DNA of 64,000 bases from Actinoplanes utahensis (GTDB taxonomy: Bacteria; Actinomycetota; Actinomycetes; Mycobacteriales; Micromonosporaceae). The position numbers were made by a program, and so were the translations under genes. The stretch covers positions 62,001 through 126,000 of the forward strand of contig NZ_BOMZ01000093.1 of the NCBI RefSeq assembly GCF_016862455.1, given 5' to 3'. How positions within the stretch are numbered: the stretch's first letter is position 1; each line of letters opens with the position of its first letter. This document shows, one piece after another, positions 24,238 through 32,525 of the stretch. The notes beneath the pieces were generated by a model that ran no database searches, was not told the origin of the DNA, and saw only the letters and a program-made list of their open reading frames with translations.

Positions 24238-24495
24238 ATGAGCTTCATGCCACCCGAGATCACCGCCGACCGCTGCCACGGACTGAGCCGCCCCACCGTG
24301 GCCGAGCTGCGCACCTGTCTCACCAGCGGCCCGCACGCCGGCCCACAGCTGTGGTCACGGACGTGCCGGGCCGCCGGCCTCGACGCCGGCACCGACGACC
24401 CGGCCGCGCTGCAGATGACCTGCGGGACTGCGCACCTCGCGGTCCTGTCCCTGGCTATCCGGCTCCGTGCCCACACGGCCCTCACCAGCCGATGA
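24238..24495 (+). CDS. Small hypothetical protein
   Basis: An 85-residue ORF (MSFMPPEITADRCHGLSRPT ... DDPAALQMTCGTAHLAVLSL) with four Cys but no recognised domain. It starts 91 bases after the MarR gene on the same strand, with a weak GAGAG site nearby. Codon use is like its neighbours, so it is plausibly real, but no function can be proposed. Confidence 0.4.
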   Translation: MSFMPPEITADRCHGLSRPTVAELRTCLTSGPHAGPQLWSRTCRAAGLDAGTDDPAALQMTCGTAHLAVLSLAIRLRAHTALTSR

Positions 24496-24589
24496 CCGCA
24501 CGGTGCTGGCCCCGGCCCGCATTGTCCGGCGTCCAGGCGCGGTGCAGGCAGCAGAACCAGTTGACGCGTCGGACAACGGAAGGTGCCGT

Positions 24590-26056
24590 GTGGTGCTCGG
24601 CTGGGCAGCTCGCCAAGCGACGTCGGTAGCCACCGATGATCCGGTCCTGATCCGCCGCATCTGGATCTTCACCCAGGCCAGTGCCGCAGCCCTGGCCGTG
24701 GCGGCGGTCATGGTCGCGGCACTGGGATTCTGGCCGCTGGCCGGGCTGTACCTGACGCTGACCGTAGTGGATCAACTCTTTCTGCGCTGGCTGCGCCGGG
24801 GAGGCGGCCGGGACAGCCACCGGGCAGGATCGGTCTTCGTCTGGTTCTACGCGATCGTCCTGGCAGCCGTCGCGTTGGCTCCCCCACAAGGGCTGCCGGG
24901 AGAGGCCAGCATTCGCAGCATGTGTGTGATGCTGCTACCACTGGTCGCGGGACAGTTCACCACCCCGCGCCGGGCACGGTCCTGGACGCTGGTCAGCGCC
25001 GGCATGCTCATCGCGGTCGCCGGTATCTTCGGCAGCCTGCGCCTGGACAGCCCCGCCCACCTGCTCACCCTCGCCCTGCAAACCATCGTGCTGGCGGTGG
25101 TCTACCTGGTCTCCAGCGGTTCCTGGACAGCCCTGTCCGGCGAACGTGAACAGGCGAGGACAGCACGTGCGGAAGCCGAGCAACAACGCGACACCGCCGA
25201 GCACCTCGCGCACACACTGGGCGAACACGCCGCGCGTATCGCCGCGCGCAGCCGCGGCCTCGCCGGGCAGAACAAGGGCCTGGCCGCGTCCGCCGCCGAA
25301 CAGGCCCAGGCCCTGATGCTGCTGACCGACGCCCTGCAGCAACTCCAAGAGGTCAGCGACAAGTTGGACAACACCGCCACCCACGCCGTGCGCCTGGCCA
25401 CCGAGGCCAGCACCGCCGCCCACCACAGCCGCGAAGGCCTGACCCAACTCGCCGCCTCCATGCGCTCGATCCAGGACAGCTCCAGCACGACCGTGCAGGT
25501 CATCAGCCAGATCACCGCCGTCGCCGCGCAGACCACCCTGCTGTCGTTCAACGCCGCGATCGAGGCCGCCCGCGCCGGGCAAGCCGGTCAAGGATTCGCC
25601 GTCGTCGCCGACGAGGTCCGGCAACTATCCACCCGCGCCAGCGACGCGGCCACCAGCAGCTCCATCCAAGTGCAGGACACGATCGGACGCATCCACGACG
25701 GCGCCGCCGCCAGCGACCGACTCACCGACAACGTCACCGCCGTCACCACCGAACTCAGCACCATCGCCGACACCCTGCACACCATGGGCACCCAGTTCGA
25801 CGACCAGCGCCGCAACCTCGGCCACCTGGTCGACCTCAGCGCCGCCATGAGCACCGCCACCGAAGGGTTCGTCGAACACACCCAACGCTCCGACACCGCC
25901 GCCCAACAACTACTGGCCGACACCACCGCCCTCATCCACGACCTGCACACCGCCACCGGGATCACCATCGACACCTCCGACGACAAACCGCCATCGGCCC
26001 TCACGCAGCAAATCCCTGCTCCCAGCAGCAGTACAGCCCTCGACTGGCAACTGTGA
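24590..26056 (+). CDS. Membrane methyl-accepting chemotaxis-like protein
   Basis: A 488-residue protein: about six membrane helices in residues 15-175 (ASAAALAVAAVMVAALGFW, LAGLYLTLTVVDQLFL, GSVFVWFYAIVLAAVALA, MCVMLLPLVAGQF, SAGMLIAVAGIFG, LALQTIVLAVVYLVSSG), a coiled coil, then an MCP signalling domain with tip ISQITAVAAQTTLLSFNAAI and GFAVVADEVRQLSTRASDAA. There is no extracellular sensor domain, so sensing may occur in the membrane. GGAAGGTG precedes GTG 24590 by a few bases. It has no che genes beside it, like the soluble receptor at 17153. Confidence 0.85.
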   Translation: MVLGWAARQATSVATDDPVLIRRIWIFTQASAAALAVAAVMVAALGFWPLAGLYLTLTVVDQLFLRWLRRGGGRDSHRAGSVFVWFYAIVLAAVALAPPQGLPGEASIRSMCVMLLPLVAGQFTTPRRARSWTLVSAGMLIAVAGIFGSLRLDSPAHLLTLALQTIVLAVVYLVSSGSWTALSGEREQARTARAEAEQQRDTAEHLAHTLGEHAARIAARSRGLAGQNKGLAASAAEQAQALMLLTDALQQLQEVSDKLDNTATHAVRLATEASTAAHHSREGLTQLAASMRSIQDSSSTTVQVISQITAVAAQTTLLSFNAAIEAARAGQAGQGFAVVADEVRQLSTRASDAATSSSIQVQDTIGRIHDGAAASDRLTDNVTAVTTELSTIADTLHTMGTQFDDQRRNLGHLVDLSAAMSTATEGFVEHTQRSDTAAQQLLADTTALIHDLHTATGITIDTSDDKPPSALTQQIPAPSSSTALDWQL

Positions 26057-26388
26057 GTACGGAGCTGAAACCTCAACCGCTGCCAGCACGACCAACCACA
26101 GGCATCACCAACCGGTCTCCAGCCCCGGCAGAACCGGCTCATTGCCTTCTCACGGAGACCACCGCCCACCCTGACCAGCGCCTTGCCGTTCGGCGACCCC
26201 TCGAAGCCCACCATGATCGCTGCACTCGAGCGCCGACCGGACACGCGGACCCGCTCAACCGGAGCAGGAGCCGGCCGAAGAAGAACACCGACGCCCGGCA
26301 GCAGCCTGCAGCTCCCCGGTCCGCGTCACCGCAGACGCCACCGCCTCCAGCCAGGCCCTCAGCCCGCCGACTCACCACCGGAGCCCTT

Positions 26389-26730
26389 ATGACCACCATC
26401 CCCGGATGGAACTATGACAAACCCACCGAGAAGGCGCTGATCGCCGAGTTCGCCAAAACCATGGGCACCGACCCCGCCCGCAACATGTGGGCCATGCTCT
26501 GCCGCCAGCTCGGCCTCGCCCAGCCCGTCAGCAGACTGGACGACCTCATCGCCGTCAGCGACGCCATGATCGAACTCGGCGACACCGTACGCGTCGCCGG
26601 CCGCGGAGCTCGCATCCGCCTGATCACCTACCGGGCCCTGCACGCCCCCGTCCTCGCACCACCGGACCCACCCCGCTCTCACCGCGCCCCCGCCGCCGGT
26701 CGCGCCGCAGCCCCAGGAGCACACCGATGA
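26389..26730 (+). CDS. Hypothetical protein coupled to a GAF gene
   Basis: A 113-residue soluble protein: an alpha-helical core (KALIAEFAKTMGTDPARNMW, LAQPVSRLDDLIAVSDAMIE, DTVRVAGRGARIRLITYRAL) and a Pro/Ala/Arg-rich tail. GGAG precedes ATG 26389 by about seven bases. Its stop overlaps the start of the GAF gene (ATGA at 26727), so the two are made together. I do not recognise the family; context suggests a role with the GAF and MCP proteins. Confidence 0.6.
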   Translation: MTTIPGWNYDKPTEKALIAEFAKTMGTDPARNMWAMLCRQLGLAQPVSRLDDLIAVSDAMIELGDTVRVAGRGARIRLITYRALHAPVLAPPDPPRSHRAPAAGRAAAPGAHR

Positions 26731-27242
26731 ACACCGCCACCGACCCCATGAACGTCATCAACGCCGCCGACCGGATCCGCGTGCTAGCCACCATCGACCC
26801 CGACGACCCGCTCCTGCGCGCCGAACTGGACGCCCTCGCCGAGGACACCGCCCAGCGCACCGGCATGCCGACCAGCATGGCCTCCCTCGTGCTCGGCATG
26901 GCCCAGCACGCCGCCGGATCCTATGGGCTCACCGGCATCCTCGCCCTCGCCGGCGGCACCCCCATCGAATGGGCCCTCTGCGCCCGCACCGTCACCAGCG
27001 GCAAGCCCTACATCATCCCCGACGCCACCCGCCACCCGGTGGAATCCCGTAACCCGCTGGTCACCATGGGAGGGCTCCGCGCCTACGCCGGCTACCCCGC
27101 CACCGTCGCCGGCCACGTCGTCGGCGCCATCTGCGTCCTCACCGACACCCCGCACCACTTCACCGACGACCAGCTCACCACCCTGCACCAGGCCGCCGAC
27201 TCCATGACCGACATCCTCCAACGCCACCGCGACGGCAAGTAA
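26727..27242 (+). CDS. Single GAF-domain protein
   Basis: A 171-residue protein that is almost entirely one GAF domain: MASLVLGMAQHAAGSYGLTG, EWALCARTVTSGKPYIIPDA, GGLRAYAGYPATVAGHVVGA and a closing helix ADSMTDILQRH. The ALCARTV string and the ICVLTD strand are typical of GAF sensors of small ligands or redox. No output domain is present, so it should work through a partner, probably the gene in front with which it is translationally coupled. The inverted repeat of the element ends about 110 bases downstream. Confidence 0.8.
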   Translation: MNTATDPMNVINAADRIRVLATIDPDDPLLRAELDALAEDTAQRTGMPTSMASLVLGMAQHAAGSYGLTGILALAGGTPIEWALCARTVTSGKPYIIPDATRHPVESRNPLVTMGGLRAYAGYPATVAGHVVGAICVLTDTPHHFTDDQLTTLHQAADSMTDILQRHRDGK

Positions 27243-27321
27243 GAAGCACAGGCACCCAACCCCATAAGGCCCCCACACCCGATGGCCGAGCAACGTCAGA
27301 AGACGAACCCGCCGGACGCTC

Positions 27322-27355
27322 GCCTGTTGTTGTTTTTTCGCGGGAAACTACGGTC
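27322..27355 (-). repeat. Right terminal inverted repeat of the Tn3-like element
   Basis: Reverse complement matches 14322-14355 at 31 of 34 positions. The minus-strand reading frame arriving from the DUF4132-like gene runs straight into it (MLMISRP then DRSFPRKNN), showing where host coding sequence gives way to element sequence. Confidence 0.75.
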
Positions 27356-29353
27356 GGGCCGGGAGATCATCAGCATCCGGACGAGGTTGGCGGTCGCGGG
27401 GGCGGGTAGCGCCCCGGACCCGTCGCGCAGCCGCAGCCGGGGCAGGGCGCCGGGTGCGGCCCAGACCGGTGGTGTCGGCATCCGGGCCGGGAGGGCGGTC
27501 AGCGGGTCGGCGGTGAGCAGCGCCTGCATGCCGGCGGCCGCCGGCGTGCCGTACTGTTCGGCGGCGGTGTGGATCTGCCCGGTGTGGCCGTGGCTGTGCA
27601 GCAGGAGCAGGGCGCGCCCGGCTTGGCGGCGGGCGGTGCCGGCTTTGCCGAGCGCGGTGGGGACGAGGGCGCGGGCGGCCACGGCGGGGTGGCGCAGCAG
27701 CCATTGCCGGGCCAGCCGGCGCACCGATTTGAGCCGGGCCGACCAGTCGGCCATCAGCGCCGCCACGTCCGGTGAGGTGAACGGCAGCAGCAGCGGCCCG
27801 TACTCGGCGGGGGTGGCCCGGGCCAGCGTCAGCAGGGCGGGCAGTGCGTCGGTGCCGAAGCGGGCCGCCATGGCCCGCAGCCAGTGCGGTGACGTCCAGC
27901 CGGTGTGCTGCTGGTCGTGCCGGCGCTCGAGCGCCGGCCGGGCGATCCTCCTCGGGGGCCTGGACGATCAGGCGCAGCAGGTCGGTGCGCCGGATGGTGC
28001 CGGTCCGCGCCTTCTCGGCCAGGGCGGTCCAGTCGGTGCCGGCGGCGGCGTGGATCCAGGCGGCGCCGGCGGCCCAGTCCTGCCGCTCCCCCGCCTGCCA
28101 GTGCACCGCCGCCGGGTCGGTGCAGGTCAGCCCGGTGACGGCCGGTGGTCTGGCGGCGCGGGTGCGGTGCTGCCAGGGCGGGTCGGCGAGCACCGGCGGC
28201 ACCGCGGACGCCGGTGCGGTGGCCGTCTCGTCGCCGGTGGCCGCGTGGGCCCGCACGCGGGCGGCGGCGGCCGGGCTGAGCCGGGGCAGGACCCGGTCGA
28301 CCAGGTCGGGGTGGTTGGTGACGTGCAGGCGCAGCAGGTCGTCGTCGGCCTCGGCGAGCAGCCGCAGCGCGCGGGCCGGGAACCGTTCGGCGGCGTCCAG
28401 CAGGGCGGCGCGGACCGGCCGGGACCGGGACCGGGACCGGCGCAGCAGGCCGTGCAGCGCCTCGTCGGTGGGCAGCCGGGCCAGCGCGGACAGCAGGAAC
28501 CGGTCGGGGCCGACGTGGCCGGCCAGTTGGTCGTGCCAGTGCAGCAGGGCGGGCCCGGCGCCGGCGCCGACCGCGTCGAGGAGGGTGGCCACGAGGTCGG
28601 CGGGGCAGCTGCGGTGCAGGGTGTCGACCTGGCGGATCAAGGACCACAGCTGGGCGGGTGTGCCGGCCGCGTACAGCAGCAGGGCGCAGCGCACACCGTC
28701 GCGGCCGGTCACCGCGTCGGCCACGTCGTCGCGCACCCAGTCCGGCCGGGTGGTCAGCACCGCACCGGCGGCACGCTCGTACACGTCGTCACCGGACCGG
28801 TGGCCGGCCAGCGCGGTGACGACCTGGTCGGCGTCGGGTCGCTCGCGGCGGCGAACGCCGCCCGCACCCGCAGCAGTCCGGGCAGCGCCGGCTCGTACTC
28901 CGGGCGCGGGTCGCCGGGACGCCGGCGCCGGATGCCGGGGTCGGCGAACGGGGTGCCGCTCAGCCCGCGGGGCGCCTGGTCGTCGATGATCAGCAGGGTG
29001 GCCGCGGCGACGGCGGCGAGGGCCGCGAACCGGAGCCCGTGGCCGCTGATCCACATGTCGGCCGCGGTGGGGCCGACCCCACCCTGGCCGGTGATCACCG
29101 CGACGGCGGCGGCACCGAGCGGATCGGCTTCGCCGGCCTGCCAGCGGGTCGCCGCGGCGCGGACGTCGTCGGTGGTGGAGGGGGCGGCCAGGACGGCGCT
29201 CACCCGGGCCTGCCGCTCGGCGAGCATCCGGCCGGCGCGCTCGGGCGCCTGCGGGTCGGCGGCGAACGGCCGGACCACGGTGCCGCCGCGGCGCGGGTGC
29301 ACCTGCCGGCGCCAGGCGTCCGGTAGGGCGAGGGTGTCTTCCACGCCGCGCAA
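27356..29353 (-). pseudogene. DUF4132-like gene, N-terminal two-thirds, split and frameshifted
   Basis: About 665 codons remain. The first frame starts MRGVEDTLALPDAWRRQVHP and runs to about 28840, the second continues with HEAT-like helices (DVYERAAGAVLTTRPDWVRD, ALLDAAERFPARALRLLAEA) to about 27945, and the third ends with RRLARQWLLRHPAVAARALV, LPRLRLRDGSGALP and NLVRMLMISRP. This last part matches DUF4132 proteins well. Two frameshifts and the insertion make it a pseudogene. The C-terminal end lies at 14034-14321. Confidence 0.65.
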
Positions 29354-29386
29354 CCTACCGCCCGGGTACGACAGGAATGCCGCGGT

Positions 29387-29920
29387 CTATTCGGTGCGCT
29401 GGCGCTGGCGCAGGTAGGCGAGGACGGCTTCGCGGGTGGTCCGGACCCCGAACAGGGCCCGGGCTTCGGCGATGCGCCGGTTGGCGGTGCGCAGGGACAG
29501 GAATTCCGCGGCCGCGGCGGCGGCGATGGTGTCGCCGGCGGCGAGCCGGTCGAGCAGGGCCCGTTGTTCGGGGATGAGGTTGGCGATCAGGTCGGTGCCG
29601 TCGACGCCGCGGTTGACCGGCCCGAGCCGGGACAGGTCGTCGATCAGGGCCCGGCCGGCGGTGGATTCGGCGTCGCAGACGGCGACGACGCCGGCGCCGC
29701 GGGCGGCGGCGAGGACCGCCAGTTGCGCGGTCTCGATGTCGTCGTCACCGACCCGGCCGTGCAGGACCAGGTGGGCGGCGCCGACGTCCCAGGAGGGATC
29801 GGGCAGGGCGAATCCGGGCCGGGCCGTCCATCCGTCGCGGCCGAGCCGGCGCAGGACGGTGTCGGCTTCGGCGGAGGTGGCCACTACGTGGCGTGGCGCA
29901 TCGTCGGGCTGTCGTATCAC
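29387..29920 (-). CDS. Small regulator with LuxR-like C-terminal helix-turn-helix
   Basis: A 177-residue protein. Residues 1-115 look like a receiver-like alpha/beta fold without a phosphorylatable Asp triad (GVVAVCDAESTAGRALIDDL). Residues 116-177 form an HTH resembling the GerE/LuxR type (LIPEQRALLDRLAAGDTIAA, SLRTANRRIAEARALFGV). Its ATG overlaps the stop of the large LuxR gene (ATGA, 29917-29920), so it is the second gene of that operon. It is probably a non-phosphorylated partner regulator. Confidence 0.65.
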   Translation of the reverse strand: MIRQPDDAPRHVVATSAEADTVLRRLGRDGWTARPGFALPDPSWDVGAAHLVLHGRVGDDDIETAQLAVLAAARGAGVVAVCDAESTAGRALIDDLSRLGPVNRGVDGTDLIANLIPEQRALLDRLAAGDTIAAAAAAEFLSLRTANRRIAEARALFGVRTTREAVLAYLRQRQRTE

Positions 29921-32364
29921 CGGCCATCCTCGGGGGTTTCGAAGGGTTCTGCCCTTGCCGGGGTGGGGGCGAGGGCCAGTGCCGCGGCTTCGGTGCGGGT
30001 ACGTGCTCCGAGTTTGCGCATGCTGGCGCGGATGTGGGTGTCGACGGTCTCGGCGGAGATGCCGAGTTGCCCGGCGATACGGCGGGTGGGTTCTCCGGCG
30101 GCGACCAGGTGCAGCACGTCGAGTTCGCGGCGGGTGAGCCGGCCGTCGGAGCGTGGGCTGCGGGTGTCGCGCTGGATCTGGTGGCGGCGCAGTCCGCGCC
30201 GGGCCCGGCCGGCGAGGACGGTGAGGCCGGCGTCGTCGGCGAGTTGTTCGGCGCGTAGCAGCGCGGCGACGGCCGGGTCACGGTCGGCGCCGGTGAGCCC
30301 GGCGGCGATCAGGCAGCGGATCTGTTCGCGCCGGGCGACGGGCTGCCACGCGTCGGCGGCGGTGTCGAGGCCGGCGCCGACGGCCCAGGCGGTGAGGGTG
30401 CGCCGGGCGGGTGCGGGCAGGTCGACGGGGATGGCGGGGCTGCCGGGTTCGCCGAGGTCGTAGGCGGCCCAGCGGGCGGTGATGGCGTGCAGCCCGGCGA
30501 GCAGGCCGCGCCCGGTGTCGCCGGTGGTGTGCACGGCCCGGTCGGGTTGCCCGTCGAGCCAGGCCGCTTCGCGGGCGACCCAGGCGGCGGCGGGGTGGGC
30601 GGGGGCGGCGCCGAGCCGGGTCCGGGCGGCGGCGAGCAGCCCGGTGTCGGCTTCGATGAGGGCGGTGGCGGCGGTCGCGTACGCCCGGGCCTGGTCGGGC
30701 AGGGCCCGGTCGGTGAGGTTGGCGGCGCGGCGCAGCACCCCGTCGGTGCCGTCCCAGGACAGTGCGGCGGGGAAGTCGGGGCCGTGCAGGGCCAGCGCCC
30801 AGTCGGCGGCGGCCAGGAATCGGGTCTGCCAGCCGTAGGCGAGCGCGTCGGCGGCGGTGGCGGCGGCGTGCAGGGCGGCGGTGGCGGCGTCGACGAGCCG
30901 GCCTTCGGCGGTGAGGTGTTCGACCAGCTGCCAGGCCGCCCAGCGGGCGATGAGCGGGTCGGTGGCGCCGGCGGCGGCGGTGAGGGCGGTGTCCCAGCCG
31001 GGGAGCCGGTGCGCGGCGCGGACGGCGGCGAGCGCGGCGACGATGCCGTCGGACGGCGCCGGATGCCGGGCGGCGATCTTGTCGGCGAGTTCGAGGGCGC
31101 TGCCGGGTTCGCCGGCGAGGGTGGACAGCAGCAGGACCCGGTCGCGGGCGGCGACGACGCTGCCGGCGGCGGTGTCCGGGACGGGCCGGACCGCGTCGCG
31201 GGCGGCGGCCGGGTCGCCGGCCTGCAGCAGCGCTTCGCCGCGCAGCACCGCCGCTTCCAGCAGGGTGGGCAGGGGGGCCAGCACGTCGGCGGCGTCGGCG
31301 GCGCGGCCGGCGGCGAGGGCGGCGTCGGCGGCGGCGAGCCGGACCCGCGGGTCGACGGTGGTGGGCAGCCCGGCGGCGAACAGCAGCAGCGCGGCCCGTT
31401 CGGCGCCGGTGGCCCGGTCGGCGGCGGCGAGGGCGGTGCGGTAGGCGCCGCCGGCGTCGCCGGCGGCGGCCAGGTGCCGGGCGGCTTCGGCGGGCGGGGT
31501 GAGTTCGGCGAGGCGGGCGTGCAGGTCGGCGCGGGCGCCGGGGTCGAGCAGCCCGGCGGCGGTCTCGGCGACGTAGGCGGAGACGGGCAGCAGGAAGCCG
31601 CCGGGTTCGGCGGTGACCAGCCCGGCGGCGAGCAGATCGGCGGCGCCGGTGCCGAGCAGGACCGGTTCGGCGGGACGGCCGAGCAGGCCGAGGGCGGCCA
31701 GCGCGGTACGGGCGGGGCGGGGCAGGTCGGCCAGGGCGGTGGCGATCGCGTACGCCACCTGGTCGATGTCCTCGCCGATCGGGGCGCGGCCGGCGGCGGC
31801 CTGCCGGGCCAGGGCGATGACGGCGAGGGGGTTGCCGCCGGCGCGGGCGACCACGGCGGCCGCGGCGAGGTCGTCGAGGCCGCCGGCGGTCTGCCGGGCC
31901 AGGGCGAGCGCGGCGGCGCCGGTCAGCGGCGGCACCGGGAGCCAGGCGGTGGCCGCGGCCCGCAGTGCGGCGGCGAGGTCGGCGGGCAGCCGGTGCGGGG
32001 TGCGCACGGCCACCAGCACCCGGCAGGTGCGGGCCAGGTGCGGCAGGGCCGCGACCGTCGCCGGGTCGGCGTGGTGCAGGTCGTCGATGACCAGCAGGCC
32101 GCCGCGGACCCGGGACCGGACGGCTTCGGCCAGCAGCGCGACGTCGTCGGCGGGCAGCCGGGCCCGGACCGCCCGGGACAGCGCGAGGGCGGGCACGTCG
32201 GCGAGCATGGCCAGCCCGCCGCCGAGGTGGGCGGGGCCGGGCACGGCGGCGGCGATGCGGCGCAGCAGGGTGCTGCGGCCGCAGCCGGGCGGGCCGGTGA
32301 GCACGACGAGGGCAGGCCCTTGACGCAACGCGGTACGGGCGGCCACCTCTGGCTCGTCCGTCAC
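29917..32364 (-). CDS. Large ATP-binding LuxR (LAL-type) transcriptional regulator
   Basis: An 815-residue LAL-type regulator: P-loop GPPGCGRS at residues 24-31, Walker B LLVIDDLHHA at about 90-99, a long alpha-helical (TPR-like) middle, and a C-terminal LuxR HTH (LTRRELDVLHLVAAGEPTRR, GISAETVDTHIRASMRKLGA). Such proteins bind ATP/ADP and activate promoters of secondary metabolism or sugar genes. It is divergent from the dynamin-like operon, with 161 bases between the starts, so that operon is a likely target. Codon use is extremely GC-biased. Confidence 0.88.
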   Translation of the reverse strand: MTDEPEVAARTALRQGPALVVLTGPPGCGRSTLLRRIAAAVPGPAHLGGGLAMLADVPALALSRAVRARLPADDVALLAEAVRSRVRGGLLVIDDLHHADPATVAALPHLARTCRVLVAVRTPHRLPADLAAALRAAATAWLPVPPLTGAAALALARQTAGGLDDLAAAAVVARAGGNPLAVIALARQAAAGRAPIGEDIDQVAYAIATALADLPRPARTALAALGLLGRPAEPVLLGTGAADLLAAGLVTAEPGGFLLPVSAYVAETAAGLLDPGARADLHARLAELTPPAEAARHLAAAGDAGGAYRTALAAADRATGAERAALLLFAAGLPTTVDPRVRLAAADAALAAGRAADAADVLAPLPTLLEAAVLRGEALLQAGDPAAARDAVRPVPDTAAGSVVAARDRVLLLSTLAGEPGSALELADKIAARHPAPSDGIVAALAAVRAAHRLPGWDTALTAAAGATDPLIARWAAWQLVEHLTAEGRLVDAATAALHAAATAADALAYGWQTRFLAAADWALALHGPDFPAALSWDGTDGVLRRAANLTDRALPDQARAYATAATALIEADTGLLAAARTRLGAAPAHPAAAWVAREAAWLDGQPDRAVHTTGDTGRGLLAGLHAITARWAAYDLGEPGSPAIPVDLPAPARRTLTAWAVGAGLDTAADAWQPVARREQIRCLIAAGLTGADRDPAVAALLRAEQLADDAGLTVLAGRARRGLRRHQIQRDTRSPRSDGRLTRRELDVLHLVAAGEPTRRIAGQLGISAETVDTHIRASMRKLGARTRTEAAALALAPTPARAEPFETPEDGR

Positions 32365-32399
32365 CTGCGCTCCCCCCTCACTGGCACGAACTCGTGATG

Positions 32400-32465
32400 C
32401 CGGCCCGCGGGCCGGTGTCCGTAGGCTTCACTGCGAACATCGCTTCGACGAAAGGGTCCCTTCGT
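32400..32465. promoter_or_regulatory. Palindromes in the divergent promoter region
   Basis: The 161 bases between the LAL gene and the dynamin operon hold a perfect 16-base palindrome CCGGCCCGCGGGCCGG (32400-32415) and a near-palindrome ACGAAAGGGTCCCTTCGT (32448-32465). Either could be an operator for the LuxR-type proteins encoded next to it. Confidence 0.4.
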
Positions 32466-32525
32466 GACGACGACAGCGGCGCCACGCACATTGTCGCCGA
32501 CGGTGTGCTGCGCTGACGAGTCGAA

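Larger units (their letters stand above)
14322..27355. mobile_element. 13-kb decayed Tn3-family-like element with signal-transduction cargo
   Basis: The 34-bp inverted ends, a broken Tn3 transposase gene at the left, a resolvase HTH fragment at 20.7 kb and the split DUF4132-like host gene define the unit. Cargo includes two chemoreceptor-like proteins, PAS/GAF and GAF proteins, a STAS protein, a hybrid kinase and a MarR regulator. Unusually for Tn3, tnpA reads inward from the adjacent end, so an alternative is that two separate insertions with the same ends flank chromosomal DNA. The lack of a target duplication and of the middle of the host gene fits an adjacent deletion. Confidence 0.6.

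Noticed and set aside
27296..27871. A free-standing 191-residue gene at 27.3-27.9 kb
   Set aside because: It is the third frame of the decayed DUF4132-like gene, and its last residues are encoded by the element end.
30487..32397. Long plus-strand open frame of more than 600 codons opposite the LAL regulator
   Set aside because: Extremely Gly/Gln/Arg-rich without any domain; it is the antisense shadow created by the very high GC third positions of the real gene.
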